Source of the DNA: Agreia sp. Leaf210
GTDB lineage: Bacteria > Actinomycetota > Actinomycetes > Actinomycetales > Microbacteriaceae
DNA length: 64,000 nucleotides
Assembly: GCF_001421485.1 (NCBI RefSeq)
Contig: NZ_LMKK01000001.1
Span: 191,717 to 255,716, forward strand
Direction: 5' to 3'
Below the pieces are notes generated by a model, which was not told the origin of the DNA, did not search any database, and saw only the letters and a list, made by a program, of their open reading frames with translations. Shown piece by piece: positions 50,733 through 59,630 of the stretch (positions within the stretch are counted from its first letter, which is position 1; each line of letters starts with the position of its first letter). The translations under genes were made by a program, and so were the position numbers.

Positions 50733-51767
50733 CTACTTCGCGGGGGTCTTCTCGGCGTCGGTAGCCTCGGCCTCGAGGCGGGCCTCGGTCGCGGCGTCGG
50801 ACTCGACGGCGTGCTCGGGAACGATCGACGCGTCTGCGGCGGCCTCGTGCTCGGCGACGACGGCGTCTGCGTCGTTCTCTTCGGTGGGCGTCTCCGCAGC
50901 GATGACGTCGGCGACAGCGGCCTTCGTGGCGTCGGACTCGACAGCGTTCTCGACGAGACCGTCGACGGCCTCGATCTTCTCGGACTCGGTCGACGGGTTC
51001 TCCGACGCCTGGAGGAGCTCGCGCTCCCACTCGGCCAGGGGCTCGACGGCCGAGACGTTGCCGGCCTCTTCGGGCTTCTGGTGACGCTGGATCAGGCCCT
51101 CGGCGGCGGCGTCGGCGATGATGCGCGTGAGCAGGCCCACGGAGCGGATCGCGTCGTCGTTGCCCGGGATCGGGTACTGCACGTCGTCGGGGTCGCAGTT
51201 GGTGTCGAGGATCGCGATGACGGGGATACCGAGCTTGTGCGCCTCGTCGATGGCGAGGTGCTCCTTCTTGGTGTCGACGATCCAGATCGCCGACGGCGTC
51301 TTCGTGAGGTTGCGGATACCGCCGAGGCTCTTCTGCAGCTTGACGAGCTCGCGCTTCTGAATCAGGAGCTCTTTCTTCGTGTAGCCGCGCGTGGTGTCGT
51401 CGAAGTCGACCTCTTCGAGTTCCTTCATACGTGCGAGACGCTTGGAGACCGTCTGGAAGTTGGTGAGGAGGCCACCGAGCCAACGCTGGTTGACGTAGGG
51501 CTGGCCGACGCGCTGAGCCTGCTCGGCGATGGAGCCCTGAGCCTGCTTCTTGGTTCCGACGAAGAGGACCGTTCCGCCGTGGGCGACGGTCTCTTTGACG
51601 TAGTCGTACGTCTTGTCGATGTGCACCAGCGACTGCTGCAGGTCGATGATGTGGCTGCCCGAGCGCTCCGTGAGGATGAATCGCTTCATCTTCGGGTTCC
51701 AACGACGGGTCTGGTGTCCAAAGTGAACGCCGCTGTCGAGCAGCTGGCGAATGGTTACAACGGCCAT
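50733..51767 (-). CDS. rpsB: 30S ribosomal protein S2 with long acidic C-terminal extension
   Basis: 344 residues from the ATG at 51767, with AGGAGACGG upstream; longer in-frame starts reach into the leader and are rejected. The S2 signatures [24 protein letters not shown] and [29 protein letters not shown] are complete by residue 215. From about 255 on, an Ala/Glu/Asp-rich tail of about 90 residues follows, where E. coli S2 ends near 241. Tails of this kind occur in Microbacteriaceae but this one is long. The 255-base upstream region likely holds its promoter and leader. Confidence 0.97.
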   Translation of the reverse strand: MAVVTIRQLLDSGVHFGHQTRRWNPKMKRFILTERSGSHIIDLQQSLVHIDKTYDYVKETVAHGGTVLFVGTKKQAQGSIAEQAQRVGQPYVNQRWLGGLLTNFQTVSKRLARMKELEEVDFDDTTRGYTKKELLIQKRELVKLQKSLGGIRNLTKTPSAIWIVDTKKEHLAIDEAHKLGIPVIAILDTNCDPDDVQYPIPGNDDAIRSVGLLTRIIADAAAEGLIQRHQKPEEAGNVSAVEPLAEWERELLQASENPSTESEKIEAVDGLVENAVESDATKAAVADVIAAETPTEENDADAVVAEHEAAADASIVPEHAVESDAATEARLEAEATDAEKTPAK

Positions 51768-51917
51768 GAGCCGTCTCCTGTTCTTCGACGGCGGCTGCGC
51801 AGGTCGCAGTTCATCACGAACTGTTCGCGCCACAGGCACACGTCAATCGGTTTCTTACCGTCGACCTGTTGGCGACGGTTCCTGGTGCCCAGCACGCCTC
51901 CGACCACCGATCACACA

Positions 51918-51934
51918 CTCCTGCAGAGCAGGAG
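51918..51934 (-). promoter_or_regulatory. Hairpin in the rpsB leader
   Basis: CTCCTGC and GCAGGAG form a perfect 7-bp stem with a three-base loop, about 150 bases before the rpsB start. S2 controls its own operon through leader RNA in several bacteria; whether this hairpin takes part is unknown. The rest of the gap 51768-52016 shows no gene. Confidence 0.35.
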
Positions 51935-52016
51935 GGAGAGGGGAGGACCGAGTGGAGTCGTGACAAAAAGTCAGCGGGCACGCGTAGTCACCCCGACGGA
52001 TCGAGGTGCTCCGGAA

Positions 52017-52022
52017 ACTATA
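52017..52022 (-). promoter_or_regulatory. Possible -10 of the rpsB promoter
   Basis: TATAGT on the minus strand, immediately after the phosphodiesterase stop, differs from the consensus TATAAT in one base. No clear -35 hexamer is visible at 16-18 bases. It would give a leader of about 245 bases, which suits a ribosomal protein operon. Confidence 0.35.
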
Positions 52023-52931
52023 TCACCCCTGTTGCTTGGCGTAGTACTCGCGCAATTCGACCGGATCGGCAGCCTCGAGCCTGCGCGTGAAGTCGCTGTC
52101 GAAGCGGGCGACGACGGGAAAATCGCCGAGCGGCACGATCGAGTGGACCACCTGATCGGCATAGACGTGCACGAGAGTGATCGACTGGCCACCAGCTCGA
52201 CCCACCAGCGTCGACTCCGGCGCCGTGACGTCCATGGTGTAGCAGGTCGCCGCGGCGACGGCCACGGGAATACCGGCGAACAGGCCATGGGTCGAATAGT
52301 GGAGGTGCCCGCCCAGGATCGCCCGGATGTCGCTGCCTCGGACGACATCGGCCAGCTCGTGCTGCCGCTGCAACTCGAGAACCTGCATGTAGGCCACGGG
52401 GCTCGGAATCGGAGGATGGTGCAGTGCGAGGAGTGTGCCGTGCGGAGCGGCGACCGACAGCTGCTCGCGGAGCCAGTCGAGTTGCTCGGAGGCCAGCTCG
52501 CCGTGGTGGTAGCCCGGAACCGATGTGTCGAGGGTGATGACTCTCAGCCCGTCGAGATCGACCACGCGATCGATGGGGGTCGCGTCGTGCGAGACGTCGC
52601 CGTCGCCCGCGTCGAGGAGCCCGGCTCGAAAGGCCGACCTGTCGTCGTGGTTGCCCATGACCCACAAGATCTCGGCGCCCATGCGCGCGGCCGCCGGCTC
52701 GACGATCGCGCGAACCCGGTCATACGCATCCGGTTCGCCCAGGTCGGCGATGTCACCGGTGAACACCAGCGCATCGATGTCGATGCGAGAGGCCTCGAGT
52801 GCGGCCATCGCCGCCGACAGCGTGGCGTCGGTGTCGATACTGCCGTACAAGGGCCTGCCACCGCCCAGAAAATGGGTGTCGCTGATGTGCGCCAGCACAT
52901 GATCGGCTGGAGGGTATTGACCGAGCTGCAT
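52023..52931 (-). CDS. Calcineurin-like phosphodiesterase (CpdA type)
   Basis: 302 residues. The metallophosphoesterase motifs are complete: AHISDTHFLGG, VFTGDIADLGEPDAY, WVMGNHDDRSAF, LALHHPPIPSP and AILGGHLHYSTHGLF, which bind two metal ions. CpdA-type enzymes hydrolyse 3',5'-cyclic nucleotides, and the mycobacterial Rv0805 is the nearest well-known type; other phosphodiesters are possible. It follows the sugar porter after nine bases, so the two are probably one transcript. No membrane segment. Confidence 0.88.
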   Translation of the reverse strand: MQLGQYPPADHVLAHISDTHFLGGGRPLYGSIDTDATLSAAMAALEASRIDIDALVFTGDIADLGEPDAYDRVRAIVEPAAARMGAEILWVMGNHDDRSAFRAGLLDAGDGDVSHDATPIDRVVDLDGLRVITLDTSVPGYHHGELASEQLDWLREQLSVAAPHGTLLALHHPPIPSPVAYMQVLELQRQHELADVVRGSDIRAILGGHLHYSTHGLFAGIPVAVAAATCYTMDVTAPESTLVGRAGGQSITLVHVYADQVVHSIVPLGDFPVVARFDSDFTRRLEAADPVELREYYAKQQG

Positions 52932-52940
52932 GGAGGCAGC

Positions 52941-54431
52941 CTATTTGGCGCCGCCGACTCCGTCTTTCTCGCGCCGACGCCCGCGCACGACGCTCAGGCT
53001 TCCCGTCTCTTCGAGGGCGACGCCCTTCGTCTCGGGGATCTTGAAGAAGACGAAGAAGAACGACAGCACGGCGAACGCGGCATAGAGACCGTAGGCCAGG
53101 GTCAACGAGACGTCCTGCGAGATGATCGGGAACGTCATGGTGACGGCGAAGTTCGTGAGCCACTGGGCGGCCGCGGCCACTCCGAGAGCACGACCACGGA
53201 TGCGAGTCGGGAAGATCTCGCCGAGAAGCACCCAGACCAGCGGGCCCCAGGAGGCACCGAAAGCGACGACGAAGAGGTTGGCACCGACGAGAGCGATGAT
53301 TCCCCACGCTCCCTCGAGGCTGGGCTTGCCGTCGACGAGTTGCGCCTGGCTGAACGCCAGCGTCATCGAACCGAGGGCGACCGCCATACCGACAGAGCCG
53401 AAGAGCAGGATGGGCCGTCGACCGACCTTGTCGACGAGGAAAATGGCGACGAAGGTGACGGCCACGTTCGTGACCGACGTGATGACCGAGATGGTGAGAG
53501 AGTCGCTCTCTTTGAAGCCCACGCTCGACCACAGGGTGGTCGAGTAGTAGAAGATCACGTTGATACCCACGAGCTGCTGCAGCATCGAGAGGATGATGCC
53601 CACCCAGACGATGGGCAGAAGGCCGAAACGCTTTCCTCGCAGAGAGCCCTTGTCGGCATTGGCCGCGTCTTCGCGAATACCGGCTTCGATGTCTGCGACG
53701 GCCTTGTCGAGCTGGTTGGCCGGCGTGATCGAGGCCAGCACCTTCGTGGCCTTCTCTTTCTTGTCGGTCATCAGCAGATAGCGGGGCGACTCGGGCAGCT
53801 TGAGAGCGACGAGGCCGTAGACGATGGCGGGCACGGCGCATACGAGGAACATCCACCGCCAGGCGTCGAGACCCAGGAAGAAGACCTCGCTCGCGCCCCC
53901 GGCGACATTGGCCAGGATGGCGTCAGAGAGCAACGCGGTGAAGATACCGATGGTGATCGCGAGCTGCTGCAGCGAGGCGAGGCTGCCTCGGATCGCCTTC
54001 GGGGCGATCTCGGAGATGTAGGCCGGGGCGATGACGGAGGCGATACCGATGCCGAGACCGCCGACGAGGCGCCAGATGGTGAGATCCCACGCGGCGAAGG
54101 CGAAGCCGGAGCCGAGCGAGCTCACCAGGAAGAGCACGGCGCCGATGAGCATGACCGGGATGCGGCCGAGACGATCGGCGAGGCGACCGGCGACGTAGGC
54201 GCCGACGGCACAGCCGAGAAGAGCGGATGCGACGGCGAAGCCGGTGAAGGCCGCCGTGAGGCTGAATTCGTCTTGGATCGCGTCGACCGCGCCGTTGACG
54301 ACGGAGGAATCGAATCCGAAGAGGAAGCCGCCGATGGCTCCGGCGGCCGCGAGCGCGATGACCTTGCGCCTGAGCTTCTTATCGGTTTTCACGTCGGTCT
54401 CCGTTTGCCCTGCGCCCCCGCTGGTTGCCAT
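52941..54431 (-). CDS. Sugar porter (MFS) family transporter
   Basis: 496 residues with 12 membrane segments. Sugar porter signatures are all visible: GRLADRLGRIP after segment 2, KLPESPRYLL after segment 6, SMLQQLVGINVIFYYSTTLW in segment 7, DKVGRRPILL and FKIPETKGVALEE after segment 12. It most likely takes up a monosaccharide by proton symport, as in the XylE/GalP/IolT group. The sugar is not determined by these motifs. It forms an operon with the phosphodiesterase. Confidence 0.93.
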   Translation of the reverse strand: MATSGGAGQTETDVKTDKKLRRKVIALAAAGAIGGFLFGFDSSVVNGAVDAIQDEFSLTAAFTGFAVASALLGCAVGAYVAGRLADRLGRIPVMLIGAVLFLVSSLGSGFAFAAWDLTIWRLVGGLGIGIASVIAPAYISEIAPKAIRGSLASLQQLAITIGIFTALLSDAILANVAGGASEVFFLGLDAWRWMFLVCAVPAIVYGLVALKLPESPRYLLMTDKKEKATKVLASITPANQLDKAVADIEAGIREDAANADKGSLRGKRFGLLPIVWVGIILSMLQQLVGINVIFYYSTTLWSSVGFKESDSLTISVITSVTNVAVTFVAIFLVDKVGRRPILLFGSVGMAVALGSMTLAFSQAQLVDGKPSLEGAWGIIALVGANLFVVAFGASWGPLVWVLLGEIFPTRIRGRALGVAAAAQWLTNFAVTMTFPIISQDVSLTLAYGLYAAFAVLSFFFVFFKIPETKGVALEETGSLSVVRGRRREKDGVGGAK

Positions 54432-54563
54432 GATCTGCTCCCTCTTGTGACCGACAGTGCGCGCGTCACGACGCTGTCCCTAACAGAACGATCTTGGCAC
54501 GAACTCTCCCCCGTTCGGGGCATCCTGCCTGTCCTTGGTGTCCCCCTTGACAGGCTGGACTGC

Positions 54564-55274
54564 ATGCGTCGGTTCGGTAGTCACCTCCTTTTACGACAGC
54601 GCGCGGTCCTTCTCGCGCCGGTCATCGTCGTCCAGGCGCTCGTCGCGTCGTCGCCGATCTCCGCCGCACCTGCCTGGGATTGGCCCCTCGGCCAGCCCCA
54701 CGTCATCGTCCGAGAGTGGCAGCAACCCGTCGACGACTACTCCCCCGGTCATCGTGGCATCGATCTCGCGGCGCCTCCGGGCACGGTCGTCGTCGCACCC
54801 GAAGCAGGAACCGTTCACTTCTCCGGACGCGTGGTGGATCGTTCGGTCCTGTCGATCGCTCACTCAGGAGATCTGATCTCGAGCTACGAACCGGTCGAGA
54901 GCACGCTCAAGAAGGGCGACCGGGTGACTCGCGGACAACAGATCGGCACGGTGGCCTCCACGATGCACTGCGCCGAATCGTGCCTGCACTTCGGCGTTCG
55001 GCACGACGGCCGGTACATCTCGCCCCTTCTGCTGCTCGAAGCACGCCCCAGAGCGGTGCTGCTGCCGGTGTCGCGCGTCGACGTCGGCGGGGTCGACCAG
55101 CGGATGCCGCGGGTCAGGCCCGCGGGTGCGCCTGACGGTAGGTCTCGCGCAGCCTCTCGGTCGTCACGTGGGTGTAGATCTGGGTCGTGCCGAGGCTCGC
55201 GTGACCGAGCATCTCCTGCACGGCCCGCAGATCCGCACCGCCGTCGAGCAGGTGGGTCGCTGCCGTGTGTCTGA
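54564..55274 (+). CDS. Secreted M23-family peptidase with antisense C-terminal tail
   Basis: 236 residues. A signal peptide (MRRFGSHLLLRQRAVLLAPVIVVQALVASSPISAAP) leads to a LytM domain: GHRGIDLAAPPGTVVVAPEAGTVHFSGRV provides His63 and Asp67, and HFGVRHDGRYISPLLLL provides His142. These bind zinc for cleavage of peptidoglycan cross-bridges, or the protein acts as an amidase activator. From residue 184 on, the reading frame is antisense to the end of xerC for 161 bases and is rich in Ser/Arg; this part may be spurious or a product of stop codon loss. In relatives, the M23 gene sits between xerC and rpsB. Confidence 0.85.
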   Translation: MRRFGSHLLLRQRAVLLAPVIVVQALVASSPISAAPAWDWPLGQPHVIVREWQQPVDDYSPGHRGIDLAAPPGTVVVAPEAGTVHFSGRVVDRSVLSIAHSGDLISSYEPVESTLKKGDRVTRGQQIGTVASTMHCAESCLHFGVRHDGRYISPLLLLEARPRAVLLPVSRVDVGGVDQRMPRVRPAGAPDGRSRAASRSSRGCRSGSCRGSRDRASPARPADPHRRRAGGSLPCV

Positions 55275-56031
55275 ATGCGTGAGGCCCCTCCGGGCCCGAG
55301 CCCGGAACATCCAGCAGCAGTTTCGAGACGATCGCGTAGACCGAACGAGCACCGAGGCGCGCTCCGCGAGCACCGAGATAGACGGCCGACGAAGCGGCGC
55401 CGTCGCTCGCTCGCGCCGCCAGCGCGGGCCGCCCTCGCTGCAGATAGTCGGCCACGGCGAGATGAGCGGGCTGGCCGAAGGGAACGACGCGTTCCTTGCT
55501 GCCCTTTCCCAAGACGCGCACCGTGCGTCGATCGAGATCGAGATCGCCGGTATCGATGCCCACGAGTTCGGAGACGCGCAGCGCCGATGCGTAGAGCAGC
55601 TCGACGATGGCCAGGTCGCGAAGAGCGACCGGCTCACCATCGACGGCGCGAGCCGCCAGGGAGTCGAGCACCGTGTCCATCGCCTCTCTCGAGAGAACGC
55701 GGGGAAGACTGCGATCGGGTTTGGGCGCCCGAAGCCTCGAGGCGGCGTCGGTGGTCTTCTCCGTCGAGCGAGAGAGCCAGGCCGAGAAGCTCTTGGCCGT
55801 GGCCGACCGCCTCGCCAGGGTGGCCTTCGAGAGCCCGGACTGCGAGGCGGCCCACAGCCAGTCCCGGTAGACCTCGAGCGTCAGCTCGTCGGTGTCGTCG
55901 ATCGTCTTGAGTACGGCGAAGGAGGCCAGCGCGGCGAGATCCGAGCGGTATGCACGCACGGTATGCGGCGAGTAGCCGCGCTCGCCCACGAGATACGACA
56001 CGAAGTCGTCGATCGCGCGTTCCAGCTGCAT
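55114..56031 (-). CDS. xerC: Tyrosine recombinase XerC
   Basis: 305 residues. It resolves chromosome dimers at the dif site together with XerD. SAM-like N-terminal domain to about 100, then the catalytic residues Arg152 (ASALRVSELVGID), Lys176 or Lys179 (VLGKGSKERVV), His251 and Arg254 (GPHAFRHTAATHLL), His277 (EMLGHASLGTTQ) and Tyr286 (IYTHVT). Size and position near rpsB-tsf are those of the housekeeping protein, and no att-like repeats or phage genes are near, so it is not an integrase of a mobile element. Confidence 0.95.
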   Translation of the reverse strand: MQLERAIDDFVSYLVGERGYSPHTVRAYRSDLAALASFAVLKTIDDTDELTLEVYRDWLWAASQSGLSKATLARRSATAKSFSAWLSRSTEKTTDAASRLRAPKPDRSLPRVLSREAMDTVLDSLAARAVDGEPVALRDLAIVELLYASALRVSELVGIDTGDLDLDRRTVRVLGKGSKERVVPFGQPAHLAVADYLQRGRPALAARASDGAASSAVYLGARGARLGARSVYAIVSKLLLDVPGSGPEGPHAFRHTAATHLLDGGADLRAVQEMLGHASLGTTQIYTHVTTERLRETYRQAHPRA

Positions 56032-56095
56032 GCCTTCAGCATGCCGCCTTCGGCACGGATTCGCGCGCAGGCCACCCGCTGCAGCACGCCGATTG

Positions 56096-58240
56096 TCAGA
56101 CGGCCGCCAGGTGCAGAACGAGCGCCTGCTCGGGCAGGAGCAACGGCATGGTCAGACCGAGCTCGCCGAGAACACGACCCGACAGGGTGACGCCGCCGTG
56201 AACCCACCAGGGAGGCGGAGCATCCTGCAGGACGCGGGGCCACTCGCCGAGCTTCACCGCCCGAACCCGGTACACGAGATCCGGGTGCAGACCGGGGAAC
56301 CTCACCGGCGCCACGGCCGAGTCGCGAGTCGCGGCGACCGTGACGATCGAGAAGATCGCGGCCATCGCATCCGCCGCCACGATGCCGTGCAGCTGACGGG
56401 CCGGATCGACGTCATCTGCTCGCACCAGCACGCCCGAGTGCAGAAGCGCCCGCTGCTCGCGATAGAGCGAGGCCCAGACGCGGATGGCGTCGAGCTCTGT
56501 CTCGCTGGCGGTCGTCAGATCCCACTCGATACCGGCGTGGCCGAACAGTGCGGTCGCGAGCCGGAAGCTGAGCTCGTGGCTGCGACCGGTCGTGTGCGCG
56601 GTCGGGGCACCGAGGTGCACGCCGAGGAACTCCGGCGGCACGAGACCCGCCGTGTAACGGTAGATCGACTGACGCTCCAGCGAGTCGTTGGTGTCGCTCG
56701 GCCAGACGCGGTCGGTGCGCTCCAGCACGCCGAGGTCGACACGTGCGCCGCCCGACGAACACGACTCGATCTCGAGCGTCGGATGCTGCGCTCGAAGCGC
56801 GTCCATGAGCCGATAGCAGGCGAGCGTCTGTCGGTGGGCCGAGCCGCCGAGCAGGTCGCGGTTCTGATCCCACTTCAGATAGGCGATCGGGTACTCGTCG
56901 AGAAGAGCGGAGAGCTGGCCGAGCACGTGCGCGAAGGCCTCCGGGTTCGACAGGTCGAGCGCCTGCTGAAAGCGCCACGATTGCGGCAGCTCGGCGTTCC
57001 CGGCCGACAGCACCCACTCGGGGTGGGCGCGGAACACGTCGGAGTCGACGCTCACCATCTCGGGCTCGACCCACAGGCCGAAGTCCATGCCGAGTCCGTG
57101 GACTCTCTCGATCAGGGTGTGCAGCCCGTCGGGCCACTTGGATGCGTCGACGACCCAGTCTCCGAGCGCACGTCGGTCGTCGGTGCGGCCCGTCATCCAG
57201 CCGTCGTCGAGCACGAAGCGCTCCACGCCCACGCTGGCGGCCGTCTCGGCCAAGCGGGTCAGCTTCGCGAGATCGTGGTCGAAGTACACGGCCTCCCATG
57301 TGTTCAGCATGAGCTTGCGCTCGCCGAGGGGGCGCTTCGAGCGGAGAAAGCCGTGAAGGCGCTCGGCGAGGCCGTCGAGACCGTTCGCCGACCACGCGGA
57401 GACGAGCCAGGGAGAGCGGTAGGTCTCCCCCGTGGCCAGGCGCACTTCTCCCGGTTCGATGAGTTCGCCGGCGCCCACGAGAGAGTGGCCGGTGGCCGAT
57501 GCCTCCGCCCACAGACGCTGGTCACCGCTCCAGGCGAGATGAGAACCCCAGATCTCTCCGTGCCGAAAACCGAAGCCCGGGGTGCCGGCTACGAGCAGGA
57601 ATGCCGCGTCGTGGCCGGGCCTGCCGTGCCGGCTGTCTCTGGTCCACGTTCCCACGCCGAGATCGTGGCGTTGCGGTTGACGTTCCCGGGGCCAGCGACC
57701 GGTGAAGTCGAGCAGCTCTCGCGCCCTCGCGGGCACAGGAAGGGTGGCGTCGAGGGAGGCCAGCGAATACACGCTCGATCCCTCGTTGCGCACGCTGAGC
57801 CGCTGGCGCACGACACCCTGCGCCGACATCTCGATGTCGATCTCGGCGACGAGAGCCGTTGCATCCGGTTCGCCGACGACCGGCGGGATCGTCTCGAGAA
57901 CGAGGGAGAGATTGAGGCCTGCGTGCCGCGTCTCTCTGAGGCGGAGCGACGCCGTGTGCTGCACGCCGAGTGTGGAGATCGGCGTGCCTTCGTGATAGCC
58001 GGCGAGGCCGGGCCTGCCCGACCACCCGTCGGCCATCAGGGGAACGATCCGCTGCGTGAGAGGCGAGTCGATGGAGCTGGGGCCGATGGCCGGTCTCTGC
58101 GCCTCGGCGAGGTTCTGCAGGGCGTGCTGGTCGAGTTCGCCCAGATCGGCCCCGAAATGAATAACGGCGGGCACGGCCGTGCCGCGGGCGTCCAGCACGA
58201 AGCTGGTGCCCGCGGCACGGAGGTGGTGGATCATGCTCAC
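56096..58240 (-). CDS. Alpha-galactosidase, GH36 family
   Basis: 714 residues, intracellular (no signal peptide). The GTG start overlaps the solute-binding protein stop (GTGA). It removes terminal alpha-galactose from melibiose, raffinose-type sugars or galactomannan fragments. A beta-sandwich N-domain is followed by the barrel: LNTWEAVYFDHD, VLDDGWMTGR, FGLWVEPEMVSVDSD, the nucleophile Asp458 in YLKWDQNRDL and the acid region WPSDTNDSLERQ (515-520). CSSGGARVDLG is also typical. Last gene of the operon starting with GH42. Confidence 0.94.
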   Translation of the reverse strand: MSMIHHLRAAGTSFVLDARGTAVPAVIHFGADLGELDQHALQNLAEAQRPAIGPSSIDSPLTQRIVPLMADGWSGRPGLAGYHEGTPISTLGVQHTASLRLRETRHAGLNLSLVLETIPPVVGEPDATALVAEIDIEMSAQGVVRQRLSVRNEGSSVYSLASLDATLPVPARARELLDFTGRWPRERQPQRHDLGVGTWTRDSRHGRPGHDAAFLLVAGTPGFGFRHGEIWGSHLAWSGDQRLWAEASATGHSLVGAGELIEPGEVRLATGETYRSPWLVSAWSANGLDGLAERLHGFLRSKRPLGERKLMLNTWEAVYFDHDLAKLTRLAETAASVGVERFVLDDGWMTGRTDDRRALGDWVVDASKWPDGLHTLIERVHGLGMDFGLWVEPEMVSVDSDVFRAHPEWVLSAGNAELPQSWRFQQALDLSNPEAFAHVLGQLSALLDEYPIAYLKWDQNRDLLGGSAHRQTLACYRLMDALRAQHPTLEIESCSSGGARVDLGVLERTDRVWPSDTNDSLERQSIYRYTAGLVPPEFLGVHLGAPTAHTTGRSHELSFRLATALFGHAGIEWDLTTASETELDAIRVWASLYREQRALLHSGVLVRADDVDPARQLHGIVAADAMAAIFSIVTVAATRDSAVAPVRFPGLHPDLVYRVRAVKLGEWPRVLQDAPPPWWVHGGVTLSGRVLGELGLTMPLLLPEQALVLHLAAV

Positions 58241-59574
58241 TTGTTGACGGGGATCGCAGCCGCGTCGAGGGCGTCGATGGTCTTCTTCTGACCCGTCTTC
58301 AACGCGTCGGTCAGCGTGCCGGTGCCACCCAGCACCTCACCGAAGCCGTCTGCGACGTCACCGTAGGTCTGCGTCATCGTGGGACCCCAGACGAAGTCGG
58401 AGTTGGTCTCGTTCGCCGCGGTCGCGAACGTGTCGTAGATCTTCTGTCCGCCGTAGAAGTCGACGCCGTCGCCGAGCACGGGCAGCTTGAGTCCGGCCTT
58501 CGTCGCGGGGTAGAGATTGGCTTCCTTGTTCAGAGCCGTGAGGGCCTCGTCGGAGGTGTTGAGCCAGAGAGCGAACTGCGCCGCCTCGTAGGGGTGCTTC
58601 GAGCCCTTGAGCACGGCCGTGGACGAACCGCCCCAGTTGCCTGCCTTGTTCTCGCCGGCCTTCCACTGCGGCATCGGCGCAACGGCCCAGTTGCCGGATG
58701 TGTCAGGGGCGCCGCTCGAGATCGAGTTGGCTCCCCAGACGGCCGAGATCCAGGTCCAGTCGCTGCCCGTGTTGTAGGCGTTGTTCCACTCGTCGGTCCA
58801 GGCCGGAACCTTGGAGACGAGGTCGGTGGAGATGAGGCCCTGCCAGTAGTCGGCGACCTTCTCGGACTCGGGCGAGGTGAGGGTGACGTCCCATTTGTCA
58901 CCGTCGTTCGAGAACCAACGACCGTCTGCCTGCCAGACGAGACCGGCGAACCAGTTCACGTCGTTCTGCGGGAAGTTGGTGATGTAGCCGCCCTGCGTGC
59001 GGATGGTCTTCGCGGCCTCGGCGTACTCGTCCCAGGTGGTCGGCACGGCGATACCGGCCTTCTCGAACAGATCCTTGCGGTAGTACATGGCCATGGGGCC
59101 GGTGTCCTGCGGGATCGCGTAGACCGAGTCCTTCTCTCCGAAGGTCACCTGGTTCCAGGTCCAGTCGATGAAGTCGTCTTTGCTCTCGGTGACGTTCTTG
59201 CACGACGCGATGTTCGTGAGGCCGTCCTGCACGCGGAAGTTCGGCAGAGCGTCGTACTCGATCTGGCCGAGGTCGGGGGCGTTGCCGGCACTCAGCTGGT
59301 TGAAGAAGTTCTTGTAGGTGCCGCCGTTGCCGTTCGGGCCCGTCTGGACGGTGACCTGGATGTCGGGGTTCTCCTTGTTCCAGATGTCGACGACCTTATC
59401 GATTCCGGGGATCCACGACGTGTAGCTCAGTTCGACCTTGCCGTCGCTCGGAGCGCACGCGGCGGCGTCGCTGCCACCGGCGCTTCCGCCGCTGCCGCCT
59501 GCGGCGCATCCCGTGAGGCTGATAGCCGCGAGAACACCGAGCGCCACGATGCGCTTGCTGTTTTTGATATGCAT
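58237..59574 (-). CDS. ABC sugar transporter, lipoprotein solute-binding component
   Basis: 445 residues from the ATG at 59574, with AAAGGAAGAG upstream. The signal peptide ends in a lipobox (AISLTGC, Cys23). The two-lobed type II binding fold shows PDLGQIEYDALPNFRVQDGL, DTGPMAMYYRKDLFEKAGIAVPTTWDEY and GNWGGSSTAVLKGSKHPYEAAQFALWL, as in CUT1 (MalE-like) systems. Context with GH36 and GH42 enzymes makes a galactoside the likely ligand. The frame is open upstream into the permease gene, but that is an off-frame shadow. Confidence 0.92.
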   Translation of the reverse strand: MHIKNSKRIVALGVLAAISLTGCAAGGSGGSAGGSDAAACAPSDGKVELSYTSWIPGIDKVVDIWNKENPDIQVTVQTGPNGNGGTYKNFFNQLSAGNAPDLGQIEYDALPNFRVQDGLTNIASCKNVTESKDDFIDWTWNQVTFGEKDSVYAIPQDTGPMAMYYRKDLFEKAGIAVPTTWDEYAEAAKTIRTQGGYITNFPQNDVNWFAGLVWQADGRWFSNDGDKWDVTLTSPESEKVADYWQGLISTDLVSKVPAWTDEWNNAYNTGSDWTWISAVWGANSISSGAPDTSGNWAVAPMPQWKAGENKAGNWGGSSTAVLKGSKHPYEAAQFALWLNTSDEALTALNKEANLYPATKAGLKLPVLGDGVDFYGGQKIYDTFATAANETNSDFVWGPTMTQTYGDVADGFGEVLGGTGTLTDALKTGQKKTIDALDAAAIPVNK

Positions 59575-59630
59575 TTTCTCTTCCTTTGACTGTGCGGTTC
59601 TGTGGTGAGGGGTCGTGCGGGTGGCAGCGG

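Noticed and set aside
49848-55274. An 1808-codon open frame on the plus strand across tsf, rpsB, the phosphodiesterase and the sugar porter
   Set aside because: Only its last 236 codons (M23 peptidase) show protein-like composition and family motifs. The rest is antisense of well-supported minus-strand genes, a common effect of high GC content.
55114-56031. Tyrosine recombinase as a sign of an integrated element
   Set aside because: Length, motifs and place beside rpsB-tsf fit the housekeeping XerC. No tRNA, direct repeat, excisionase or phage gene is nearby.
56030-58291. A 753-codon plus-strand frame opposite the GH36 gene
   Set aside because: It mirrors the GH36 coding strand, contains no known motif, and GH36 has its nucleophile and acid regions in the other strand.
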